Origin: Melieria omissa
Lineage: Eukaryota; Arthropoda; Insecta; Diptera; Ulidiidae
Direction: 5' to 3'
Assembly (NCBI GenBank): GCA_963971225.1
Contig: OZ020269.1
Span: 17,606,921 to 17,670,920 of the forward strand
DNA: 64,000 nucleotides
Below are positions 55,911 to 64,000 of this stretch, in pieces. The notes below the pieces were generated by a model. That model was given only the letters and a program-made list of their open reading frames with translations. It did no database searches and was not told the DNA's origin. Position numbers and translations under genes: made by a program. The first letter of the stretch is position 1. Each line of letters starts with the position of its first letter.

Positions 55911-56672
55911 TACTGTATTCGTCATCTGTTTTGACCAGCACATCTTTTATCATTCCATCAAATTTTAAATCTAAATATTCGTGAGCCAACTCCACCGTCC
56001 GCCTGATTTTCAACTCTTTTTAGCAAATTCTTATTTCTCCTTCCCCGCTTTCCTACACAAATTTCTGGTTCTTCATTACAACTTGTATCGCTGTCACTAT
56101 AAGGGACCAGCGTTGATAACGCCTTGCGGTTTGGGCACTGAAACAGAACATTTTTTTTTTTAACTTTTATTTATTTTTTTTATTTACTTTTTTTGTTATC
56201 AAAGCATTAACTTAATTATTATTTTTTAAGTTATCATCAAATTACTACACCTCAATTTACTCAATACGTAACTACGAACAACTGCACACCTATTCACACA
56301 CAGTCACACTGCAAAGAATTAAGAAAAAAACCTTTTCCTGCAAATAGGCCATTGTTCACCTTCAACAATTATGTAATATTCACTTTTCACTATTAAAATA
56401 TTTTCAATTTTACACTTTTGCAATAAAGTTAAAAATTTACTTTTTGTAACTAGAGCAATTTTATCGTATCGCATAGCTAGTCGCGGGCACAAAAAATGAA
56501 GGAAAAATGTGAAGTGGACATACGATAAAATTGTTTTTTCTCTAACTTCAAAGCGGTTCATCGTAGAGAAGTGAGCTTTTAGGGACTGATGGCTAGTTTA
56601 TAGTGCTATCGTTTTCGGTAAAAAAAATTTCGGTAAAAATGGCTCATACGATAAAATCGCGGGAAGGGCTCG

Positions 56673-57712
56673 ATATGTTAATATTTTTCTTCTCATCCGT
56701 TTTATAAAGACAGTTTTCATTTTTTGAGCTAAGTTGGTAAGCAAAAACATAAAATGGACTGTGTTAAAGAGATTTTAGGTTCACGTGTGGAAGGGGGAAA
56801 AGGGATGAATGGGGTTTCAGCCCCTACAATGTGGGCGAATTTGTTGCTTTTTTAAAGAAATGCCATAAAAAGTGCATTTTCAAATATATTTTTATCAAAT
56901 TTCGTATTTAATACTGTTAGGTAATACTACATCACACATCCAAATTTGAACGAGATCGGTCAACTATATCATATAGCTGCCATAGAAACGATCGCTCAAA
57001 AATGCGATGGGTACAAAAGGGCTAAATTGGTAACAATTGGTGCATTTTCAAATATATTTTCATCAAATTTCGTATTTAAGACTTTTAGGTAATACTACAT
57101 CACATATCCAAATTTGAACGAGATCGGCCAACTATATCATATAGCTGCCATAGAAACGATCGCTCGAAAATGTGTTGCATTGCGATTTATACAAAAGGGC
57201 TAAATTGGTAACAATTGGTGCATTTGAAAACTGATAGTTGGCCGATCTCGTTCAAATTTGGATATGTGATGTAGTATTACCTAAAAGTCTTAAATACGAA
57301 ATTTGATGAAAATATATTTGAAAATGCACCAATTGTTAGCAATTTAGCCCGTTTGTACAAATCGCAATGCAACACATTTTCGAGCGATCGTTTCTATGGC
57401 AGCTATATGATATAGTTGGCCGATCTCGTTCAAATTTGGATATGTGATGTAGTATTACCTAAAAGTCTTAAATACGAAAGTTGATGAGAATATATTTGAA
57501 AAAGAATTTATGGCATTTCTTTTAAAAAAGCAACAAATTCGCCCACTTTGTAGGGGTTGAAACCCCATTCATCCCTTTTCCCCCTTCCACATGTGAACCT
57601 CAAATCTCTTTAGAACAGTCCATTTTATGTTTCTGCTTACTAACTTAGCTCAAAAAATGAAAGTTGTCTTTATAAAACGGATGAGAAGAAAAATATTAAC
57701 ATATGTTAATAT
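56673..57712. repeat. 1-kb palindrome (fold-back), arms about 500 bp
   Basis: The left arm from ATATGTTAATATTTTTCTTC (56673) to about 57222 is matched by the inverted right arm (about 57230-57712) with only scattered differences. Each arm contains a GGGGTTTCAGCCCCTACA segment and up to two tandem copies of a unit of about 175 bp that includes AACGAGATCGGCCAACTATA and CATATAGCTGCCATAGAAAC. The spacer is only about 10 bp (GAAAACTGAT). Confidence 0.9.
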
Positions 57713-58514
57713 GTAACCAAAATAGGGGTAACAATTTTCATTTGTAAAAAAAAGATGGAAAAAATTAAATTTTTAGTTTTCTGATTACATATATAGAAAG
57801 AGGTTGACAAATTGGCCACTGAGCCGAAGCCGCATGAAAATCGGACTTAAACCCAAAAAGTTATAGCAAAATCAAAATTGAAATATTAACATATATGTTA
57901 ATAGTGACAGTGTGAAGGTTAAGTTTTTTGCTTCTTCTTGCTTTACTATGTCAAGATATACCATTAAAAAACGTGTATAATTCTCTTCTTTAAGCTTTAA
58001 TATTCAGGTTATTAATTTCGTATTTTTCCTAAAACTTGAAACTATTCTTAGGACTAAAAAAAAAATGTATTCTTGAAACCACATAGGGTTCAGACATCCA
58101 CAAAGTAGCAATGTGCCATATTTGAACAAAATAGCGAAAGGGTTAACACTAGAAAGACCGCAAGTTTTTCATGCCTACAAAGACTACATATTATATGCGC
58201 TGATATCTTGAGAAGTAAGGGAGAGGGCTGGGTTGTGAACCAGGCTGGGGTGTGAAACATTGCCGTTTTTTCTTTCCCTAATTGACATATCGCCAATCTT
58301 TCAACTGTCAATTTTGTCTTATGATATGACTCTACTTTTGTGGTTACACCGAAGTACAAACACGTATTGCTTGTGGCAGCAATCGAGTTTGAAAGACATC
58401 GTGTTTGAAAATCGACTGCGAAAACTTGTTGGCTTTTTTTTTAAGTGCTATCTTAGTGACTAAGCTTATAGCAAAAAGTCTGTGTAATACATGTTTATTT
58501 AGTGTTTCGATTCT

Positions 58515-59837
58515 GGTTGGTTGGTTGAAGTGGCTGACTCGCAGTCCCCCTGCAAGTCACAATTAGCGCATAGACGCCGTTTTGGTACCACATGCTCACC
58601 GAAAACTAAAACTGGTTAGTTGTATGACTAAATCCACCTGGTAGAATTTAGGTATCCGAGAAGATTCCCCAGACTAACTGTCGAGCAATCGGTCATACAA
58701 GTGAAAAAGTGTTTCCCTAGAAACTTAAATCTTGCCCTTGCCAGAGCTGGGCACTGACAGAGGAAGTGATTTGGTGTTTCTTTCTCTTCTGAATTCCCAC
58801 AGCTCCTGCAGTGGGTATTGAAGGGGATGTTTAGCCTCTCCGCATGTGGACCTATAGTCCAGTGGCCTGTTATGATCGCCGTAAGCCTAGCGACGTCTGT
58901 GCGTGGTTTGTTAATAAGCTCGCGAGATCTCGGCTCGTTGTAGGACGGCCACATCTCTCGCGAGGTACGGCAGGAAGGCAGTGACTTCCACCTCCGATTG
59001 GCAAGGCCGAGGTAGTGCAGATAGCAGCCCCTCTTGACGACTCCCAAAGGCGTCGGAACCGAGACACCCAGTGATACGTCAAGCGAGGCTCCCGAGCGCG
59101 CCAATTCGTCCGCTCTCTCATTTCCTTCAATGTTCCTATGGCCGGGAACCCAGATGAGGGTGATATCAGCGCAGCGATTTAGCGCGCCCAGAGCCGTCCT
59201 ACACTCCTCTACCAACCTTGACTGGACCGTGGTAGAATGTAGAGCCTTTATTGCTGCCTGACTGTCAATGAATATTGCAACCTTACACCTATCAATGATG
59301 TGTCTCTCTACCAGTCGGCAGGCCTCCCTGACCGCCAAGACCTCTGCCTGAAAGACCGTGGCATCATTGGGTAGACGTATGGCTTCATTTATCCCCACGT
59401 GCTGTGAGTATACCCCCGCACCCACCCCGCACGCCATTTTGGATCCATCCGTAAAGATGTGTATGTCGTATTCGTTGAAAAGACTGGTTCTTTCCCATTC
59501 GGCCCTCGTAGGGAATTTCGCCCCGAAATCCGTTTGAAAACTTAGGTACGGCACGATATAATCCGTTATCCCACTAAACTTAACGTTTGGTAATGTGCTT
59601 AGCACTTTGCTGTGCCCATAGCAACGTTCCGCCCAGCAGCCAATCGCCTTGAGCCTTGCTGCGGATTTGAGAGTGATGTGCATTATGTGTAAGTCGATGG
59701 GAAGAATGTGTAAAAGCACGTTCAGGGCATCCGTGGGGCATGTGCGTAGTGCCCCCGTGATGCCAACACATGCCGATCGCTGAACCCTGCTGAGCTTCTG
59801 GACCAGATAGCTCTTGCTTAGAATTCTATTCTAATTC
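58515..59837 (-). mobile_element. 5'-truncated Jockey-type LINE with RNase H
   Basis: Occupies the middle of the TA-flanked element. A short duplication TCGATTCT is found at 58507-58514 and 59838-59845. On the minus strand the insert runs from the end of reverse transcriptase through RNase H to a 3' end with (CAAC)n, seen as (GTTG)n at 58515-58526. Its long open frame contrasts with the decayed elements around it. Confidence 0.75.
58628..59719 (-). CDS. LINE polyprotein C-terminus: RNase H domain, partial
   Basis: Open for 363 codons from Met 59719; the frame continues upstream to about 59818 with VQRSACVGITGALRTCPTDA, the end of a Jockey-type reverse transcriptase, so Met 59719 is internal. 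Residues (from Met 59719) about 86-210 form an RNase H type I domain with the acidic set Asp91 (FTDGSK), Glu126 (FQAEVLAV), Asp152 (FIDSQAA) and Asp204 (NERADELA), and His194 in VPGHRN. A Cys/His knuckle follows (CRSCGNSEEKETPNHFLCQC). Such RNase H domains remove RNA during reverse transcription in I/Jockey-group LINEs. Endonuclease and catalytic reverse transcriptase are absent, so it cannot move by itself. Absence of stops suggests a recent copy. Confidence 0.9.
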   Translation of the reverse strand: MLLHILPIDLHIMHITLKSAARLKAIGCWAERCYGHSKVLSTLPNVKFSGITDYIVPYLSFQTDFGAKFPTRAEWERTSLFNEYDIHIFTDGSKMACGVGAGVYSQHVGINEAIRLPNDATVFQAEVLAVREACRLVERHIIDRCKVAIFIDSQAAIKALHSTTVQSRLVEECRTALGALNRCADITLIWVPGHRNIEGNERADELARSGASLDVSLGVSVPTPLGVVKRGCYLHYLGLANRRWKSLPSCRTSREMWPSYNEPRSRELINKPRTDVARLTAIITGHWTIGPHAERLNIPFNTHCRSCGNSEEKETPNHFLCQCPALARARFKFLGKHFFTCMTDCSTVSLGNLLGYLNSTRWI

Positions 59838-61103
59838 TCGATTCTATTTTACGATGCAATATTTGTTTATGTCGAATTATGATTGGAAGTGTCGTTTATT
59901 TTAAAGGTTCCAAAATGGCATCGTGGATGGGCTGTGAACCACTGAGGTGGCTGGGTTATGAACCACCTGTTTTTCGTACTACATTTGTTCTAACACTGTC
60001 AAATATGGACGGATATATAAAAATAAAGTCATTTTATATAATTTCACTCGATTTCGTTGTATTCACTTGAAGTGAGCCAATACGAGAACACGTTCGTATT
60101 TCACATGCAAACATTCCGACACAGATTAGGATGAAAATTTAAAAAATTGAGCAGTTTCATTCATTGCGATTTTTTGGCCTAATAGGCGTCATTATAACTT
60201 TTTTTCACCTCTTGAGGCTTCCTGATTAAATAAATTCTCAATGTACTTAAAAATTATGGGTGTTTTCTTCGTATTTTCCGACTTTAATAGGGATTTTCCA
60301 GATGGTTCACAACCCACCCACTTTTTTGAAAAAGCGAAAAATCACGTTCTTAGAAAATTGGACGTAGAGAGTTAAATTTCAATCAAAACGGTAATCCGTC
60401 TTCATAACAAAGTTGCGTTATATATTCACCTTTCCAACGGTATCCTCGATTTTTCGATATCTTTATTTTGTGAAAAGTTAGAGCCAAAAAACAAAACCCC
60501 TGTTCACAACCCAGCCCTCTCCCTTACATATTCATAAAATTAATTTGGAAAAAATATAAAATTTTCACGATAAAATATTAGAAAAGTAAAAATTACAAAA
60601 GAAATTAGAAATAAGAAAAAATACGAAAATAAAAAAATACTTTATATTTTATCCGCTGATATCTCGAGAAGTGCACATCAGATTTGGCAAAATTTCCACA
60701 AAATAAATTTGAAAAAAATATAAAATTTTTAACGTCTAAAAAATTTGAAAAGTAGAAATTAGAAAAGAAATTAGAAATTAGAAAAAATTAATTAATAAGT
60801 CAAAATTAATTTGAAAAAAAATTATATAAATTTTTTGCTCCACAAAAAAATTAAAAAAGTAGAAATTAGAAAAAAAATTAGAAACTAGAAAAAAAAACAC
60901 TACTTATTTTATCCGCTGCTATTTCAAGAAGTACACAAAAGATTTGGCAAAATTTCCAAAGAAAAAATTGAAAAAGAATATAAAATTTTTCACGATAAAA
61001 AGTTAAAAGTTAAAAGCAAATGTCAATAGAAATACTAAAAAAAATACAGATCTTTGAAAATTAAAAACGCTCAAAATGTCCGCAATGGTCTTTCTAGTGT
61101 TAA

Positions 61104-64000
61104 GTATGCCAGCGATTATTTGTTGTTGTTTTATATTTGTTAAATTATAAACTCCGTTTGTTTTGTTTTATTGTTATCCTAATTTTGTTTAATTCAATAA
61201 TCTTGTCGTTTTAATAAAAACGTTGTTGCTACTAGGGAATAAAAATTACTAACTCTTAATTAATTTTCTTCAATTATTATCTTCCATTAAAGACAACTTC
61301 ATTCTAAGTTTTAGTTTTATAAAAAAAAAATCATCTTAAAAGTCTATTAACTAATTCTCCTATAATTTTATTTCTCAAACATTTTTTGCCATTAAACATT
61401 ACTGATTAAAGCCAATTAAGAAATTAAGCATATTAGTGTTAAATAGCTGAGGCGACAGATCATAAGCTACAGAGATCAATAGCTAAGCGAGCATGTAAAG
61501 ATCATAGAAGAAGAATGAACGACATCCGATGCAATCTCACCGTAAACAACATAATGAAGGCCGCCGCTCATATTTCAACTGCCAACTAATAGTGTAAGTA
61601 AGCTCATTGCCAATTGAAAAGGTCAACAATTAGTCTACAAATTGTGCGACAATAACGTGTCTGAAGTGCATATGCGTCAGCGTCAGAGAAAAACTGTCGG
61701 TGACTCATGAGCAGCGCACAAAATGTTTGTCGTTCGGAAACGCTGCTGGTTTTAGATACAAATTTTTGAATGAATTTATGAGTTGAAAAAAAAAGAATAA
61801 AAATAGATTATTGTGGCTGCCGTTGCTGCTGGTCATGTGCGCACATTGGCTCATCGATGTGGAATTTAATGGGGGAAGCGCGACATGAAGCGACTCGGAG
61901 TGCAGTTAGGCAATTATGAGATATTAAAGAACAGCGATGACTGGCGCTGATAATTGTGGTGTTTATGATGATGGTGACAGCTGTGGCTGAATATGCAATG
62001 TTCTGGTAAAGCATTTACACATAAATTTGTCTGTTGATCGGTTGGAAGTTCAAACTAAAAAAATGAGAAATATTTAGATAAGTGTTTGCAGTAATTTTGT
62101 TCGAATTTGCATTTGAATTTTTGTCTTAGTTTTTATGTAGAAATGACTCACACGACTTCAATGTCCCATTGTCTTCAATTTGTATCCAATTTAAAGCCAC
62201 ATGTCTATGGAAATCCACTCGCATAGTTGCGACAGTTGTCGATCTGCAATTAAGTGCAATGAAGCATGTGTAGTAAATAATTAAAAATTCGCAAGTAGTC
62301 AAAACATTGAAGCACTCGCTGCATGCACTCAACTATAATTAAGCGCAAATCATTGAAATAATCACAACAAATGCGCACTTAAAACTGTAGCTGTCGCCGC
62401 CGCGTCTGCGTCTGTGAGCCTAGAAGTATGTGAGACGTGTGATGAGTGGCGAGTAGGCAGTTACCTGCAACGAAAATTAAACTAATTAAAAAGTTACAAA
62501 TTTCACACGTAATTACGACGAACGTGAGATGCGTTTTCGTAAGTCGCATCAAGTGGCAGTCGTCAGCCAAAGTCGCGTCAGCCAAATACGAAATGTTTAT
62601 TTGACTAAATGTTGGCGAGCGGCACACAAGTCTATCAAAACGCTGCCAACACTGCACTGGCGTACGCACAAAAGTATGCAATAGCAGCAAACGTTAGGAA
62701 GACGGCAAACGCCACTTGGCGAGCGAAGAAAATCTCAAGACCACTTGAGCAACTCGAAGAAGAACTGCAAAATTCTCGAAGGGTGAAAACTTAGAAAACA
62801 ACAAAAAGAAAAAGAAAGAAAAAATGCAGAAAAACCGACTTAGAAGGTGTCTTGTAGTGGAAGATGCTGCTGTTGTTGTTGTTGGTGTTGCGGTAAATGG
62901 CAATGTGCATGTGTGTTGTGTGCGTGTGTGTGTTGGTTTAATAGGTGGCAACGCTGCTGCGCATCGCCACTTGAGCATAACTGATATTTTTTTCAATTTC
63001 ATTCGTGGGCATATTTGTTGTTTTTGTACTTTTTATAAAGTAAAACAAATGCGCAAATGTATGTATGTCTGTTTGTATGTCTGTATGTGTGTTTGTTTGT
63101 GTGCGTGCGTATCATTGTTGCGTGTTTGTTTTTGCCTTCTTTACTCCATTTGTTTTGCCAGTCAGTCTGCGTGTGTTTGTGTGTGTGTGTGTTTGTGACT
63201 TGAAGTTTTAAAAGGCTCTTGACTTGTTTTACTTGAAGCATACAATAACAACAACAACAACAAACAGCAAGATGCGAATAAAATACCAGCACAATAAAAC
63301 GCGTCAAGTTTTGCCATATAAGAACACTTGAAGTTTCCTTTGTTGCATGTGTGAATTGAAATTGTTGTTGTTGTTGAAACTGAAGTTGATGCCTTGCCCC
63401 CAAGTGTTGACATTTTCGTTTTCAAGTGTCATTTGGCATTTTTGTGTTGGACGAAAAATATTTTGAGTTTTCTTTAAATGTTCATATTTGAGGATAAGTC
63501 AAACTTATGATTGAAATTTGATCAAAGAACATTTGCAGAAAATCTAAAAAATATTTTAAAATAGGAAACAATATTGCAATAGTAAGAAAAATAAATACAT
63601 TGAAATATGTTACAATTCAGCAAAAGCAGCAAAATCTAATTAAGAATTAAAACAACACCACTCAGAAAAAATTCGTATAATTGAAATTTGATCAAAGGAC
63701 ATTTGACGCAGACTCAAAAATTATGGTTAAAAGTCAACAGCAATTTACAATATGAATAAAAACAAAAAACAAGTATATCGAAAATCTTCACAGCCCACCG
63801 AAAGCAACACATTTAAACTAATGAATAATGCAAGAACACCAACAAAACCACGTAGAAAAAATTCATTTGTCGCAAATCTAAAAAAATTTAAAAAATACAA
63901 TAGATAACAAAGCTATATAAAATTAAACCTGCTTAGCCAATGTTTATCGTTTTGACTGTCATTGTTGTGACACAGCTTGATCTCATGATGAAAGGCATTT
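61104..64000. other. Non-coding
   Basis: No gene or element ends recognised. (GT)n-rich stretches at 62905-62935 and 63055-63195, (CAA)n at 63246-63262, and (TTG)n at 62868-62885 and 63362-63375. The last 550 bases contain two loose copies of ATTGAAATTTGATCAAAG.ACATTTG (63510, 63677), a diverged duplication. Frames on both strands over the GT tracts are read-through. Confidence 0.5.

Larger units (their letters stand above)
54607..56672. mobile_element. Element with CGAGCCCTTCCCGCG ends, nested
   Basis: Perfect inverted ends CGAGCCCTTCCCGCG followed by TTTTATCGTATGAGCC on both sides. If the adjoining ATAT is the target duplication (54603-54606; 56673-56676), the empty site ATTAACATATGTTAATATT is exactly what stands in the partner arm at 57697-57712. 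An alternative is a TTAA target with ends starting CATATCGAGCC. Copies of CATACGATAA lie near both ends. The interior minus-strand segment 55980-56120 encodes an acidic stretch then KRGRRNK, possibly the start of a lost transposase. Confidence 0.75.
54555..57918. mobile_element. Outer TTAA element of nested stack
   Basis: Ends CCTTCACACTGTCAC (54555) and exact inverse GTGACAGTGTGAAGG (ending 57918), with TTAA outside each (54551-54554; 57919-57922). It holds the 2.07-kb element 54607-56672 and the palindrome 56673-57712. The outer element itself appears non-coding. TTAA targets again suggest piggyBac-type mobilisation. Confidence 0.8.
58218..60524. mobile_element. TA-flanked element with GGGTTGTGAAC motifs, nested
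   Basis: Ends AGGGAGAGGGCTGGGTTGTG (58218) and its exact inverse ending 60524, each flanked by TA (58216-58217; 60525-60526). The restored junction GAGAAG/TA/CAT agrees with sister units in the shell (GAGAAGTGCACAT, AAGAAGTACACA). GGGTTGTGAACCA-like motifs recur inside at about 58244, 59929, 59950 and 60305. No transposase recognised; a LINE interrupts it. Confidence 0.8.
58147..61099. mobile_element. piggyBac-like element, CACTAGAAAGACC family, outer shell
   Basis: Ends CACTAGAAAGACCG.. (58147) and inverse ..GGTCTTTCTAGTG (61099), TTAA at 58143-58146 and 61100-61103. Own sequence is the 71 bp left of the inner element and about 570 bp at right, where a unit containing ATCCGCTGATATCTCGAGAAGT..ACA.AAGATTTGGCAAAATTTCC is repeated (near 60652, 60905). 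It shares ends and interior with the MITEs at 2243, 44350 and 46804. Confidence 0.82.

Noticed and set aside
62824..63425. Open frames over the GT-rich stretch near the right edge
   Set aside because: Cys/Val/Thr/His-rich read-through of (GT)n on one strand and (CA)n on the other.

Overview
This window looks like a piece of an AT-rich insect genome, most likely a higher (schizophoran) fly and perhaps a tephritid. The order Diptera is suggested by the one clear gene, which reads as the KCTD1/KCTD15-type BTB gene known in Drosophila as tiwaz (twz), and by the transposon content. The family-level guess is inference. Nothing prokaryotic is present: genes are spliced, and most of the DNA is intergenic or intronic sequence packed with transposon remains and simple repeats. 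There is one 200-base assembly gap (34800-34999).

The gene. twz lies on the + strand at about 16.9-19.4 kb. I can place three coding exons (16931-17025, 18046-18539, 18597-19039) whose splice phases fit and give a 343-residue protein: a basic start, a Ser/Pro/Thr linker, a BTB/POZ (T1-type) domain and the conserved KCTD1/15 C-terminal domain. Its first placed intron holds a 440-bp C-rich minisatellite. An acceptor just before the first placed exon suggests at least one further upstream exon. A GC-richer stretch with a TATAAA at 11.5 kb is a weak promoter candidate.

The rest, left to right. 0-12.7 kb: degenerate duplications, a TTAA-flanked MITE (2243-2429), a hAT remnant that keeps a spliced BED-finger N-terminus (5.7-7.2 kb) and AT-rich filler. 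12.8-16.1 kb: a hAT MITE with an 8-bp target duplication, a dead mariner (13346-14911) interrupted by a tRNA-derived SINE with an 11-bp target duplication, and a cluster of small inverted-repeat elements. 20.4-25 kb: an 11-unit minisatellite, a 5'-truncated LINE with a perfect 12-bp target duplication, and a 700-bp (AAAAT)n satellite. 28.9-30.4 kb: a pogo-like MITE and a two-level nested inverted-repeat element. 33.8-37.4 kb: a second (AAAAT)n array, the gap, an internally deleted mariner-type element and a solo LTR. 39.6-41.7 kb: a dead Tc1-like element with a mariner inside it, beside a copy of its own empty target. 43.5-53.9 kb: degenerate repeats, several MITEs, LINE 3' ends and a second tRNA-like SINE.

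The most striking region is 54.5-61.1 kb. There are two adjacent stacks of nested elements. The first is four levels deep (TTAA element > 2-kb element > pogo-like element > TTAA MITE) and also contains a palindrome of about 1 kb. The second is three levels deep (TTAA element > TA-flanked inverted-repeat element > LINE with an open RNase H reading frame). TTAA-flanked inverted-repeat elements of at least six different terminal sequences occur across the window, which suggests repeated bursts of piggyBac-type mobilisation. I did not find a clearly new biological system. The value lies in the nested-insertion record and the twz gene model.
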